Positions 8,352 to 18,637 of a DNA stretch of 38,721 nucleotides are shown here, piece after piece. Each line of letters starts with the position of its first letter. Position 1 is the first letter of the stretch. A program made the translations under genes and the position numbers. The notes below the pieces were generated by a model. It did not search any database. It was given only the letters and a program-made list of their open reading frames with translations, and had not been told where the DNA came from. The DNA is from JAAZNF01 sp964561025. GTDB taxonomy: Bacteria > Myxococcota > B64-G9. Location: contig CAZLNM010000041.1 in NCBI GenBank assembly GCA_964561025.1, forward strand, positions 1-38,721. Direction: 5' to 3'.

Positions 8352-9986
8352 TCACAGGCCGGCGCTACGGGCCAGCGGCTCGACGAGCGCGCGCAGTGTC
8401 GGATCCATCAGCGAGATCACCGGCATGGGCAGGACGCCGAGCAGCAGCATCAAGGCGCCGAGCGGGTACAGCGTCAGCCGCTCGCGCCAGTTGAGATCGG
8501 AAAGGGATGCGTACTTTTCGTTGAGGGGCCCCAGGAACATGCGCTGGATGGTCCACAGGTAGTAGGCCGCGGTGATGACCACCGACACCGCCGAGATGAC
8601 GGTGAGCACGGTGAACACCGGGAAGGCGCCCAAAAAGGTCAGCGCCTCGCTGATGAAACCGTTGAGCCCCGGCAGGCCCAGCGAGGCCATGAAGGCCAGC
8701 CCCACCAGCGCGGTGTACTCCGGCATCCGGCGCGCCAGCCCGCCGAAGCGCTCGATCTCCCGGTGGTGGGCCCGGTCGTAGATCACCCCGGCGATGAGGA
8801 ACAGCGCCGGCGAGATGATGCCGTGGTTGAGCATCTGCAGCACCGCGCCGTTGATGCCCTGGGGGGTGAGCGCGGCCATCCCCAGCAGGCAGAAGCCCAT
8901 GTGGCTCACCGAGGAGTAGGCGATGAGCTTCTTGAGGTCCTTCTGCGCCAGGCACACGAAGGCCGCGTACACCATGTTGATGGCCCCGAACACGGCGATG
9001 GCCTCGCGGGCCCACAGCGTGGCCTGGGGCAGGATGGGGTAGTTCACCCGCAGGATGCCGTAGATGCCCATCTTGAGCAGGATGCCGGCCAGGATGACCG
9101 ACACCGGCGTGGGCGCCTCCACGTGGGCGTCGGGCAGCCAGGTGTGGAACGGCACCATGGGGATCTTGATGGCGAAGGCGATGAACAGGGCCACGAACAC
9201 GATGCGCGGGAAGGCCACCCCCAGGATGGGCCCGGCCGCCCCGAAGGCGCCCTGCCGCCCCAGCTCGGCCAGGGTTAGCAGGTTGAAGGTGTGCTTGCCC
9301 GTGCTGCCGTCGGCGAGCGTGAAGGCGGCCTGCCCCAGCGCGCCGGGATCGGAGGCGAAGTACAAGGCGATCATGGCCAGCAGCATGAGCACCGAGCCCA
9401 CCAGGGTGTAGAGGAAGAACTTGATGGCGGCGTACTCGCGCCGCGGCCCGCCCCAGATGCCGATGAGGAAGTACATCGGCAGCAGCATGACCTCCCAGAA
9501 GACGTAGAACAAGAAGAAGTCCAGCGCGCAGAACACCCCCAGCATGCCGGTCTCGAGCAAGAGCAGCATGGCCATGTAGCCCGGCACCGCCCGGCGCGAG
9601 AAGTGGTGGTGGTCATCGCGGGCGATGCCCCAGGGCAGCGAGGCCAGCGCCGCCACGAAGGAGATCAGCACGGTGAGCAGCACCAGGCCCACGCTGAGCC
9701 CGTCCACGCCCACGAAGTACTCGATGTTGAAGGCCTGCATCCACACCGCATGGTGCGTAAGCTGCATCCCCGTCTCCCGGCCGTCGAAGCTCGCCCACAG
9801 CAGGCCCCCGAGCACGAGCGGCACCGCGGAGAAGAGGACGCCGATGCCGCGGCTCAGGTGATCCAGGGTGGCCTGGGTGAGCTTGGTGAGCGGGCGCGTC
9901 AGAAGCAGCAAACCGATGAGCAGGAGCCCGAGGGAGGGCGTGAAGATGATCCAGCTGAGCAGGGTGGAGGTCGTGGGGTGTTCCAT
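8352..9986 (-). CDS. nuoM: NADH-quinone oxidoreductase (complex I) subunit M
   Basis: The product has 544 residues with about 14 membrane segments and is an antiporter-like proton-pumping subunit of complex I. Glu165 sits in YVFWEVMLLPMYF and Lys274 in FAIKIPMVPFHTWLPDAH, the pair that is essential for proton translocation in NuoM. The string EAPTPVSVILAGILLKMG and the SSVSHMGF helix are strongly conserved family features. It lies 9 nt after nuoL and 12 nt before nuoN. Length and residue content are normal for the family, and I see no frameshift or truncation. Confidence 0.97.
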   Translation of the reverse strand: MEHPTTSTLLSWIIFTPSLGLLLIGLLLLTRPLTKLTQATLDHLSRGIGVLFSAVPLVLGGLLWASFDGRETGMQLTHHAVWMQAFNIEYFVGVDGLSVGLVLLTVLISFVAALASLPWGIARDDHHHFSRRAVPGYMAMLLLLETGMLGVFCALDFFLFYVFWEVMLLPMYFLIGIWGGPRREYAAIKFFLYTLVGSVLMLLAMIALYFASDPGALGQAAFTLADGSTGKHTFNLLTLAELGRQGAFGAAGPILGVAFPRIVFVALFIAFAIKIPMVPFHTWLPDAHVEAPTPVSVILAGILLKMGIYGILRVNYPILPQATLWAREAIAVFGAINMVYAAFVCLAQKDLKKLIAYSSVSHMGFCLLGMAALTPQGINGAVLQMLNHGIISPALFLIAGVIYDRAHHREIERFGGLARRMPEYTALVGLAFMASLGLPGLNGFISEALTFLGAFPVFTVLTVISAVSVVITAAYYLWTIQRMFLGPLNEKYASLSDLNWRERLTLYPLGALMLLLGVLPMPVISLMDPTLRALVEPLARSAGL

Positions 9987-9995
9987 GGGGCTCTC

Positions 9996-12089
<2,094 letters not shown>

Positions 12090-12093
12090 GGCG

Positions 12094-12405
12094 TTAGCCC
12101 TTCAGCGAATCCGCGCGGTGCACGTCCACCGAGCGCAGCCTCCGGTGGATGGCCAGGATCAGGGCCAGGCCCACCACCGCCTCGGCCGCCGCCAGTACGA
12201 TCACAAAGAGCACGAAGAGCTGTCCCTCGGCGCGCAGCGCCCCGAAGCGCGAGAAGGCCGCCAGGTTGAGCGCGGCGGCGTTCAGCATGAGCTCGATGCC
12301 GACCAGGATGGCCACCGCGTTGCGCCGGGCGATGGCGCAGGCGAGCCCCAGCGAGAACAGCACCGCGGACAGCAGCACGAAATGGTGCAGGCCGACGCTC
12401 GCCAT
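12094..12405 (-). CDS. nuoK: NADH-quinone oxidoreductase (complex I) subunit K
   Basis: The product has 103 residues and three membrane helices, which is the normal size. Both conserved intramembrane glutamates are present: Glu38 in VAILVGIELMLNAA and Glu75 in VLAAAEAVVGLALIL. These lie in the hydrophilic channel that links the quinone site to the antiporter subunits. It is spaced 4 nt from nuoJ upstream and 4 nt from nuoL downstream, so translational coupling is likely. The C-terminal tail is charged (HRRLRSVDVHRADS). Confidence 0.96.
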   Translation of the reverse strand: MASVGLHHFVLLSAVLFSLGLACAIARRNAVAILVGIELMLNAAALNLAAFSRFGALRAEGQLFVLFVIVLAAAEAVVGLALILAIHRRLRSVDVHRADSLKG

Positions 12406-12409
12406 GGCG

Positions 12410-12925
12410 CTACTCCGCCTCCGGGCCGCGCCGGGCGACCACCACCGAGCCGACGATCACCGCGCACAGGAGGAGCCCGACGGCCAGAAGCGGCAGAAAG
12501 CCGATCCCGGCCAGGGTATGCCCCAGCTCGGCGGTGGTGGGGGCGTAGGCTGGCGCGCCCTCTTCCAAGAACGGCGCCCGCACCAGCGTCGCCCACAACA
12601 CGGCCAGCATGGCCGCGCCGCAGGCGATCCCCAGCCAGCGCGAACCCACCGGGTTGCTCTTGTGGGCCTGGTCGATCTGGCTGGTGAGCATCACCGCAAA
12701 AAGCATGAGCACCAGCACCCCGCCCACGTACACCATGAGCTGCACCGCGGCCAAAAAATCCGCCGACAGCAGGCCGTACAGCCCGGCCACGCCCGCGAAG
12801 GTGAGCAGCAGAAAGAACACCGCCCGCACGATGTTGCGCGACAGCGCCGCCCCGAGCCCGCCGAGCGCCGTGGCCGCGGAGAGCAGCCAGAACACGCCGT
12901 CCGCCAGGGTAAAATCGCCGTTCAC
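12410..12925 (-). CDS. nuoJ: NADH-quinone oxidoreductase (complex I) subunit J
   Basis: I start it at the GTG at 12925, which overlaps the nuoI stop by 4 nt (GTGA); the open frame upstream of this is only a shadow of nuoI. The product has 171 residues with five membrane segments. The conserved helix LLSADFLAAVQLMVYVGGVLV followed by LMLFAVMLTSQ is diagnostic of NuoJ. This helix contains the pi-bulge that moves during the catalytic cycle in known structures. The C-terminus is short and acidic-basic (RRGPEAE). The gene order nuoI-J-K-L is the standard one. Confidence 0.95.
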   Translation of the reverse strand: MNGDFTLADGVFWLLSAATALGGLGAALSRNIVRAVFFLLLTFAGVAGLYGLLSADFLAAVQLMVYVGGVLVLMLFAVMLTSQIDQAHKSNPVGSRWLGIACGAAMLAVLWATLVRAPFLEEGAPAYAPTTAELGHTLAGIGFLPLLAVGLLLCAVIVGSVVVARRGPEAE

Positions 12926-13497
12926 GCCGCGCCTCCGGATGGCTGGTTCGGCCCGCCGGCCGCCTTGGGCGCCGTGTCGAAGGCCCCGGGCAAGCGGGCG
13001 CGGATGATGGAGCCGACCGGCTTCTCCGGGGGCTCCTCGCCCTTCTTGGGCGGTTTCGCCGGCGGCCGCGGCGCGTCGAGGAAGCGCACCAGCAGGTTCT
13101 CCACGCGCGCCATGCCGCCCTCGAACTCGCGGCTGTGCCGGATGGCGCCGGTGGGGCAGGCCTCCACGCACAGGCCGCAGAACATGCAGCGCCCGAGGTC
13201 CACGTCCATGCGGGTGTGCAGCCGCGCCCCGGCGGCGTCCTTGCCGGTCTCGACCACGATGCAGTCGATGGGGCAGGTCTTGGCGCACAGCCCGCAGGCG
13301 GTGCACAGGTCCACGTCCACTTCCAAGAGGCCCCGGCTGCGCTCGGGGAGAAGGCGCTGCACGGGCTGCGCCACGCGGTCGGGGTACTGGATGGTCACCG
13401 GCCGGCGCAGCAGGTACGAGACCGTCACCGACAGCCCGTCGGCGAGCGACGAGAGCGCGCGGCGGATGGCGGCGAAGTACTCGCGGGCGGCGCTCAT
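12922..13497 (-). CDS. nuoI: NADH-quinone oxidoreductase (complex I) subunit I, 2[4Fe-4S] ferredoxin-like
   Basis: The start is the ATG at 13497, overlapping the nuoH stop by 4 nt; the longer open frame upstream is a shadow of nuoH. The 191-residue product carries two tetranuclear cluster motifs, CTACGLCAKTCP (Cys65, 68, 71, 75) and CMFCGLCVEACP (Cys104, 107, 110, 114), which bind the N6a and N6b clusters. They pass electrons towards NuoB. The N-terminal amphipathic part (residues 1-35) contacts the membrane. The C-terminal 50 residues are Pro/Lys-rich, an extension beyond the compact core that is common in this family. In enzymes without NuoEFG this is the entry point for an alternative electron donor such as ferredoxin. 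Confidence 0.96.
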   Translation of the reverse strand: MSAAREYFAAIRRALSSLADGLSVTVSYLLRRPVTIQYPDRVAQPVQRLLPERSRGLLEVDVDLCTACGLCAKTCPIDCIVVETGKDAAGARLHTRMDVDLGRCMFCGLCVEACPTGAIRHSREFEGGMARVENLLVRFLDAPRPPAKPPKKGEEPPEKPVGSIIRARLPGAFDTAPKAAGGPNQPSGGAA

Positions 13498-14783
13498 GAC
13501 GCCTCCCCCGGCCGCCGCCGGAAGCGCCCGTAGGCGCGCGCCTGCCAGGCGGGATCGAAGGCCGCGCGAGTGTGCCCGCGCGCCACGAGGTCGAGATCGA
13601 GCCGGTCCCCCGTCGATTTCATGTGATGGCGCATGCGCAGCAAAAACCACAGCCCCAGCGCCGCCGCCACGCCGGTCATGCCGTACCCCGAAAGGCGCGC
13701 GAGGAGCGACCCGGCCGGCACCAGCATGATCCACAGGGCGTTGCCGACCAGGCACAGGAAGGCCCCCGGCGCCAGGTAGCGGTAGCACAGCGCGGTGAGC
13801 TGATCGACGCGCAGGCGCGGGAAGGTCCAGCGCAGCAGGATCACCACCAGGCACCCCACCCCGGCCTTGGCCACGAACACGAGAAAGCCCAGCGCCTGCC
13901 ACCACACGCTCCCCGCCTGCTCGGCCGGGGTCACCCCGGGGATCTGCCAGCCGCCGAAGAACAGCGCGCTGGCGATGGCGCTCATGAGGTAGATGTTGGC
14001 GAACTCGCCGAGGAAGAACCCGCCGAAGCGGATCCCCGAGTACTCGGTGTTGTAGCCGGCCACCAGCTCGCTCTCGGCCTCGGGCAGGTCGAAGGGCGTG
14101 CGGTTGCCCTCGGCCACCGCGGCGGTGAAGTAGATGAAGAAGGCCACGAAGCCGAACGGGGTGCGCAAGAGGTACCACTCCCACGGCCAGCCGCCCTGCG
14201 CGGCCACGATGGATTGCAGCGAGAGCGTGCCCGCCATCACCACCACCGAAAGCAACGCCAGCGCCGCCGGCACCTCGTAGGCCACGATCTGGGCCGCGGA
14301 GCGGATGCCGCCGAGCAGGCTCCACTTGTTGTTGCTCCCCCACCCCGCCATCAGGATGCCGACCACCACCAGCGAGGTCACCGCGATAAGGTACAAGACG
14401 CCCACGTCCAGGTCGGCGGCGATGAGGAGCTGCGAGAAGGGCACCGTGGCGAAGGCCGCGAACACCCCGATCATGACCGGGTACGGCGCGAATAAAAAAA
14501 GCGGCCGGTCGGCGGCGGCCGGCACCACGTCCTCCTTGAGGATCATCTTGAGCCCGTCGGCCAGCCACTGCAGGAGCCCCAGCGGCCCCACCCGGTTCGG
14601 CCCCACCCGGCTCTGCACCCGCCCGGCCACCCGGCGCTCGAGCCAGGTGAGCAAAGCGGCGATGAGCAGGGCCACGGCGAACACCACGATGGCGGTGAGC
14701 AGGATGAGCCCCGCCGATAAGAGCTCGCGCCCGAGCGGTGAAAGCTCCCAGGATGCGGCCAGGTATTCGGCGAGCGCGCGCAT
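13494..14783 (-). CDS. nuoH: NADH-quinone oxidoreductase (complex I) subunit H
   Basis: The product has 429 residues and is the membrane subunit that forms the quinone chamber together with NuoB and NuoD. The first cytosolic loop ERRVAGRVQSRVGPNRVGP (residues 49-67) and the loop AEGNRTPFDLPEAESELVAG are the strongly conserved quinone-site elements. About eight membrane helices are seen. It is about 90 residues longer than the shortest family members, mainly from extra N- and C-terminal sequence; the last 40 residues are Arg-rich. It begins 6 nt after nuoD with an RBS-like GAGGGA, and it overlaps nuoI by 4 nt. Confidence 0.97.
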   Translation of the reverse strand: MRALAEYLAASWELSPLGRELLSAGLILLTAIVVFAVALLIAALLTWLERRVAGRVQSRVGPNRVGPLGLLQWLADGLKMILKEDVVPAAADRPLFLFAPYPVMIGVFAAFATVPFSQLLIAADLDVGVLYLIAVTSLVVVGILMAGWGSNNKWSLLGGIRSAAQIVAYEVPAALALLSVVVMAGTLSLQSIVAAQGGWPWEWYLLRTPFGFVAFFIYFTAAVAEGNRTPFDLPEAESELVAGYNTEYSGIRFGGFFLGEFANIYLMSAIASALFFGGWQIPGVTPAEQAGSVWWQALGFLVFVAKAGVGCLVVILLRWTFPRLRVDQLTALCYRYLAPGAFLCLVGNALWIMLVPAGSLLARLSGYGMTGVAAALGLWFLLRMRHHMKSTGDRLDLDLVARGHTRAAFDPAWQARAYGRFRRRPGEAS

Positions 14784-14789
14784 GTTCCC

Positions 14790-15920
14790 TCAGCGATCGG
14801 TCTCGGGGGCGATGACGTCGAGCGAGGCGATGAGCGCCACCAGGTCGGCGATCATCAGGCCGCGCGAGACCGTCTCGATGATGCTCATGGCGGCGAACGA
14901 GCCGGTGCGCCACTTGAGGCGGTACGGCTTGTCCGAGCCGTCGGACACCAGGTACACCCCCAGCTCGCCGCGAGCGCCCTCCACGCAGGCGTAGGTCTCG
15001 CCCGCGGGAACCTTGAGCAGGCGCGGCACCTTGGCCCGGATGTCGCCAGCGGGGAGCTTCTCGATGGCCTGGCGCACGAGCCGGCAGCTCTGGCGCATCT
15101 CCTCGACGCGCACCAGGAACCGGTCGTAGCAGTCGCCGACGGCGCCGCGCTCGCCCTTCCCCACCGGCACCTCGAAGGAGAGCCTCGGGTAGAAGGAGTA
15201 CGGCGCGTCGCGGCGCAGGTCCCAGTCCACCCCCGAGGCGCGCAGGTTCGGGCCCACCAGGCCGAAGGCCACCGCGTCGGCGCCGCAGATGGGCGCCACC
15301 CCGGCCAGGCGGCGCACCAGGATCTCGTTCTTTCCGATGAGCGACTCGAACTCGGGGATCACCCGCTCGAACTTGTCCACGAAGGCCAGCGCATTCTTGA
15401 GCCAGGCGTCATCGGCGTCGTGCGCCACCCCGCCCAGGCGCAGGTAGTGGTAGGTGAGCCGGTTGCCGCACAGCGCCTCCATCAGATCGTTGATGCGCTC
15501 GCGCTCGCGCAAGAGATACACGAACGGGGTGTAGGCCCCGATGTCCATGGAGATGCAGCCCAGGCAGATGTGGTGGTTGGCGATGCGGTTGAGCTCGGCG
15601 GCGATGGTGCGCAGGGCCTCGGCGCGCGGCGGCACCTCGATCTTGAGCAGCCGCTCCACCGCCATGGCGTAGGCCTGCTCGCAGAAGATGCCCTCCAGGT
15701 AGTTCACCCGGTCGCAGAACGGCAGATAGCCGGCGTAGCCCTGACCCTCGGCGAGCTTCTCGAGCCCGCGGTGCAGATAGCCGATGTCGGGTTGCGCAAG
15801 ACGCATGATCTCGCCGTCGGTGTGCAGCACGAAGCGCAGCACCCCGTGCGTGGACGGGTGGTGCGGCCCCATGTTGAGGATCAACTCCTCCCGGCCGGCG
15901 GTCTCGACGATCTCGTTCAC
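14790..15920 (-). CDS. nuoD: NADH-quinone oxidoreductase (complex I) subunit D
   Basis: I start it at the GTG at 15920, which overlaps the nuoC stop (GTGA); the frame continues further upstream only as shadow. The product has 376 residues and is a 49-kDa-type subunit, related to the large subunit of NiFe hydrogenases without the nickel ligands. The quinone-binding elements NMGPHHPSTHGVLRF and DIGYLHRGLEKL are intact, and the C-terminus ends DVIAPETDR, the usual end of the family. It is a separate protein, not a NuoCD fusion. The length is slightly below the 400 or so residues of many homologues, because the N-terminal extension is absent. Confidence 0.96.
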   Translation of the reverse strand: MNEIVETAGREELILNMGPHHPSTHGVLRFVLHTDGEIMRLAQPDIGYLHRGLEKLAEGQGYAGYLPFCDRVNYLEGIFCEQAYAMAVERLLKIEVPPRAEALRTIAAELNRIANHHICLGCISMDIGAYTPFVYLLRERERINDLMEALCGNRLTYHYLRLGGVAHDADDAWLKNALAFVDKFERVIPEFESLIGKNEILVRRLAGVAPICGADAVAFGLVGPNLRASGVDWDLRRDAPYSFYPRLSFEVPVGKGERGAVGDCYDRFLVRVEEMRQSCRLVRQAIEKLPAGDIRAKVPRLLKVPAGETYACVEGARGELGVYLVSDGSDKPYRLKWRTGSFAAMSIIETVSRGLMIADLVALIASLDVIAPETDR

Positions 15921-16456
15921 GACGCCTCCGGGGGGTTCTTCGGCGCGGCGTTCGCTCCCGCCGCCTCGGCCGCCGGCGCCGGCCGGCGCGTGGGGATGCC
16001 CTGGTAACGCTCGGGCATGGCGTAGTCCTTGCGGAGCGGATGCCCCGGCCAGTCCTCGGGGAGCAAGAGATGGCGCAGGTCGGGATGGTTCTCGATCGCC
16101 ACGCCGAACATCTCCCACAGCTCGCGCTCGTGCCAGTGGGCCGCCGGCCACACCGCACCTATGCTTGCGATGCGCGGCGCGGCGCGGTCCAGCCGGGTCT
16201 TGAGCGTGAGCGCGTGCCGGCGCTTGTACGAAAAGAGGTGGGCCGCGATGTCGATCTTCCCCTCGGCCGGGCGATCCACCGCGGTGAGCGAGCGCAGGTA
16301 GTCGAAGTCGAGCCCCTCTCCTTCCCGCAGCGCCCGGGCCGCCTCGACCCAGCGCTCGGCGGGCACGACGGCGAAGGCGTCGGCCCCCTCGCCGCCGCAC
16401 TCCAACGCCGCGCCGAGCCGCTGGCCCAGGCGCTCCTGGATCTCATTCGGGGTCAT
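15917..16456 (-). CDS. nuoC: NADH-quinone oxidoreductase (complex I) subunit C
   Basis: The product has 179 residues and is a 30-kDa-type peripheral arm subunit. The conserved C-terminal half contains HERELWEMFGVAIENHPDL and the string PEDWPGHPLRKDYAMPERY, both family signatures. It holds the peripheral arm subunits NuoB, NuoD and NuoI together and binds no cofactor. The last 25 residues are an Ala/Pro-rich tail. Its ATG overlaps the nuoB stop by 4 nt, and its stop overlaps the nuoD start in the same way. Confidence 0.95.
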   Translation of the reverse strand: MTPNEIQERLGQRLGAALECGGEGADAFAVVPAERWVEAARALREGEGLDFDYLRSLTAVDRPAEGKIDIAAHLFSYKRRHALTLKTRLDRAAPRIASIGAVWPAAHWHERELWEMFGVAIENHPDLRHLLLPEDWPGHPLRKDYAMPERYQGIPTRRPAPAAEAAGANAAPKNPPEAS

Positions 16457-16995
16457 GGGCAGCGGGATCCTTCCGGCCAGGGGTCCTTGGGGGGCGGGAC
16501 CTTGCCGCGCACGCGCGAGAGCCAGGGCTCGCGCTCGATCTTTTGCTGGATCAGCATCAGGCCCTCGAGCAGCGACTCGGGGCGAGGCGGGCAGCCTGGC
16601 AGGTACACGTCCACCGGCACGATGAGATCGCCACCCTGCACCACCGCGTAGCTATCGCGGAACAACCCGCCGGTGTTGGCGCAGCTCCCCATGGAGATGA
16701 CGTACTTGTAGTCGGCCATCTGGTCGTAGAGGCGGCGGATGCGGCTCGCCATCTTGTAGCTGATGGTGCCGGCCAGGATCATCACGTCGGCCTGGCGCGG
16801 GGTGGAGCGGAACACCATTCCGAAGCGGTCGGCGTCGGTGCGCGGGCCGCCGGTCTGCATGAGCTCGATGGCGCAGCAGGCGGTGCCGAAGAGCAGGTAC
16901 CACAGCGAGTGCTCGCGGCACAAATTCAGCATGCGGTCGATGGTGCCGACCGCGACGGTGCCCTCGGGGCCGCGCTCGACCAGCACCTCGCTCAT
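16453..16995 (-). CDS. nuoB: NADH-quinone oxidoreductase (complex I) subunit B, N2 cluster
   Basis: The start is the ATG at 16995, which overlaps the nuoA stop by 4 nt. The 180-residue product carries the four ligands of the terminal [4Fe-4S] cluster N2: the adjacent pair Cys40-Cys41 in FGTACCAIELM, Cys105 in SMGSCANTGG and Cys135 in LPGCPPRPE. This cluster reduces the quinone held between NuoB and NuoD. The C-terminal tail is Pro/Lys-rich. All ligand residues are present, so the subunit should be functional. Confidence 0.97.
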   Translation of the reverse strand: MSEVLVERGPEGTVAVGTIDRMLNLCREHSLWYLLFGTACCAIELMQTGGPRTDADRFGMVFRSTPRQADVMILAGTISYKMASRIRRLYDQMADYKYVISMGSCANTGGLFRDSYAVVQGGDLIVPVDVYLPGCPPRPESLLEGLMLIQQKIEREPWLSRVRGKVPPPKDPWPEGSRCP

Positions 16996-17423
16996 GGCTT
17001 CGGCTCCGGCCGGCCGGTGTCCACCGGGGCGCACTCGGGCGCGGGGAGATCGCGCAGCCAGCGCAGGTCGCCCTTCTTCCACACGTAGGCGAGCGCCACC
17101 GCGAGCAGCAGAAGAAAGCCGAACAGGAGCAGGAACACTATCCAACCATCGCTCCCGGCGGCGGATTCGCGCAGGATGACGACCAGCGGGATGGCCGCGG
17201 CCACGCCCACGTCGAGCGCCACGAAGACGAGCGCGACGAGGTAGAAGCGGTTGTTGAAGTTGAACCAGGCCGGGCCCACCGGCGGCTCGCCGCACTCGTA
17301 GGTGGTGAGCTTCTCCGGGCGCGGGGCGCGCAGGCGCAAAAAGCGGCCCAGAAAGAGCAGCGCCCACAGGGCGAGCCCGCTCACCACGAAGAAGCCGAGC
17401 ACCATGGCCAGGTCGAAACCCAT
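16992..17423 (-). CDS. nuoA: NADH-quinone oxidoreductase (complex I) subunit A
   Basis: The product has 143 residues with three membrane helices and is the first gene of the operon. The loop TTYECGEPPVGPAWFNFNNRFYLVAL matches the conserved YECG...RFYLVA pattern (the Cys-loop that closes the quinone chamber). The following helix reads ALDVGVAAAIPL, where most homologues have DVE plus an aromatic-rich FLYPW-like segment. The usual glutamate is therefore Gly73 here, although Asp71 is kept. I checked this in the nucleotide sequence (GAC GTG GGC). It starts at an ATG behind GAGGAG with a short spacing. The promoter candidate lies 30-55 bp upstream. Confidence 0.94.
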   Translation of the reverse strand: MGFDLAMVLGFFVVSGLALWALLFLGRFLRLRAPRPEKLTTYECGEPPVGPAWFNFNNRFYLVALVFVALDVGVAAAIPLVVILRESAAGSDGWIVFLLLFGFLLLLAVALAYVWKKGDLRWLRDLPAPECAPVDTGRPEPKP

Positions 17424-17451
17424 GCGCTCCTCTACGCCCGAAACCGGGCCA

Positions 17452-17479
17452 AAGTTATCCGGCGACGCCCGAAAGTCAA
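17452..17479 (-). promoter_or_regulatory. Candidate sigma70-type promoter of the nuo operon
   Basis: Read on the minus strand, TTGACT (17479-17474) is followed after 16 nt by TAACTT (17457-17452), about 28 nt before the nuoA start codon. The -35 element is good and the -10 element is weak (3 of 6), but it sits in an AT-richer patch (GGATAACTTT) within GC-rich DNA. The position is right for the operon's first gene. This is a pattern match only. Confidence 0.4.
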
Positions 17480-17551
17480 GTGTTGCGAGGCGTTCCCATC
17501 AAAGGGTTCGCCACCAGTGCGACTTACCAGCGCGCGCCAGGGTGACAGGTG

Positions 17552-17589
17552 GTGCCAGTCAGGCTCGGCGCACCTGCCTGTGCCAGTCA
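17552..17589 (+). repeat. Pair of 10-bp direct repeats between divergent promoters
   Basis: The string GTGCCAGTCA occurs at 17552-17561 and again at 17580-17589, 28 bp apart (start to start), about 130-165 bp upstream of nuoA and in front of the divergent gene at 17725. Between them lies CACCTG (17571-17576), which pairs with CAGGTG at 17546-17551. The arrangement resembles a tandem binding site for a regulator acting on one or both divergent units, but no known operator was recognised. Confidence 0.4.
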
Positions 17590-17639
17590 AACTTTGGAAA
17601 CGATCTTCAATTTCGGCACGATATTGCTATCGGCGATAA

Positions 17640-17668
17640 TTGACTTTCCCACCCATCCGCGCATAGCT
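17640..17668 (+). promoter_or_regulatory. Weak candidate promoter for the beta-barrel gene
   Basis: TTGACT (17640-17645) is followed by 17 nt and ATAGCT (17663-17668). The -35 element is good and the -10 is poor. It lies about 57 bp before the start codon at 17725 in an AT-richer stretch, which is the only support besides the -35 match. Confidence 0.25.
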
Positions 17669-17724
17669 TGGGGGCCTCTGGCACTGATTGATGTAGAAAA
17701 GAACCTGGGTCTTGGAGGATGCCC

Positions 17725-18573
17725 ATGAAAATGATCCCGATGGCGCCGGTTTTTTCCTGCTGTCTGCTGCTCACCCTGGCCGGGTCCGCCGCGGCCCAGG
17801 AGCGCACCGCACAGTTCCACCCGCTGGGCCTCGCCGACATCAACCCGCAATCCACCCTCTCGCTCGACGCGAACCTGGGTTTCGGCGATGATTTCATGGC
17901 CTTCGTACCCAACCTGCGCGTCCAGTACGCGTTCTCCGAGAACATCTCGGCGGGGCTCGAGTGGGGAGCCTCCATCGTGGACCCCGACGCTGGCGACACC
18001 ATGACCACCGTCAGCGGGTTCTTGCTCAACCTCAAGGGGCGGCACTGCCAGCAGGGAGCCTTCTCCATCTGCATCGGCGTCGATGCCGACATCGGGATCA
18101 ACCCGTACAACGTCGAAGACCTCGACGCCGAGGAGCTGGTCGCCACCGTGGTCGGCTCCGGCATCCCCATGTATCGCTGGAACCTCTACATGCCGGAGAG
18201 CCTGGTCATCGATCCCCTGATCGCCCTCTCGGCATCCTCGGACACGTTCTTCGGCCAGGTGGCCATCGGGCCCTCGATCCTCATCCCGCTGGGGCACACC
18301 GAGGGCGATTCCGGGCGGGACGTGGAGGCCGGTCTGCTCTGGGGCTTCGACCTCGGCTTGCGCCCGATGCCCATACTCGATGCGACTTTCGGCGTCATGG
18401 GGTTTTCCAGCCTTACGTTTCGTGAAAACGACACGATGGTCGCGCTCCAGTTTGGCTTGCGCCTGAACCTGGGACTCGCCCTGCCTTTCTTTCGCCTCGT
18501 CATCCCCATCGATGACACCTACTCCGATATGTTCAACGTCATCATGACGCTGGGGATCGACATCGCCTACTAG
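17725..18573 (+). CDS. Secreted, probably outer-membrane beta-barrel protein, function unknown
   Basis: I use the ATG at 17725 rather than the one at 17719, because GGAGG at 17714-17718 then has a spacing of 6 nt. The 282-residue product has a signal peptide (MKMIPMAPVFSCCLLLTLAGSAAAQ). The mature part has repeated amphipathic strands with many Asp/Gly turns (for example LGFGDDFMAFVPNLRVQYAF) and ends in MTLGIDIAY, with an aromatic C-terminal residue as in outer-membrane barrels. No specific family was recognised. It stands alone, divergent from the nuo operon, 64 nt before the next plus-strand gene. Confidence 0.7.
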   Translation: MKMIPMAPVFSCCLLLTLAGSAAAQERTAQFHPLGLADINPQSTLSLDANLGFGDDFMAFVPNLRVQYAFSENISAGLEWGASIVDPDAGDTMTTVSGFLLNLKGRHCQQGAFSICIGVDADIGINPYNVEDLDAEELVATVVGSGIPMYRWNLYMPESLVIDPLIALSASSDTFFGQVAIGPSILIPLGHTEGDSGRDVEAGLLWGFDLGLRPMPILDATFGVMGFSSLTFRENDTMVALQFGLRLNLGLALPFFRLVIPIDDTYSDMFNVIMTLGIDIAY

Positions 18574-18637
18574 CGACCGGCCCTGGTGTTGAAAGACCCC
18601 GTAGATCTGCACATAAACCCGAACCGGAGTTGCGCAC

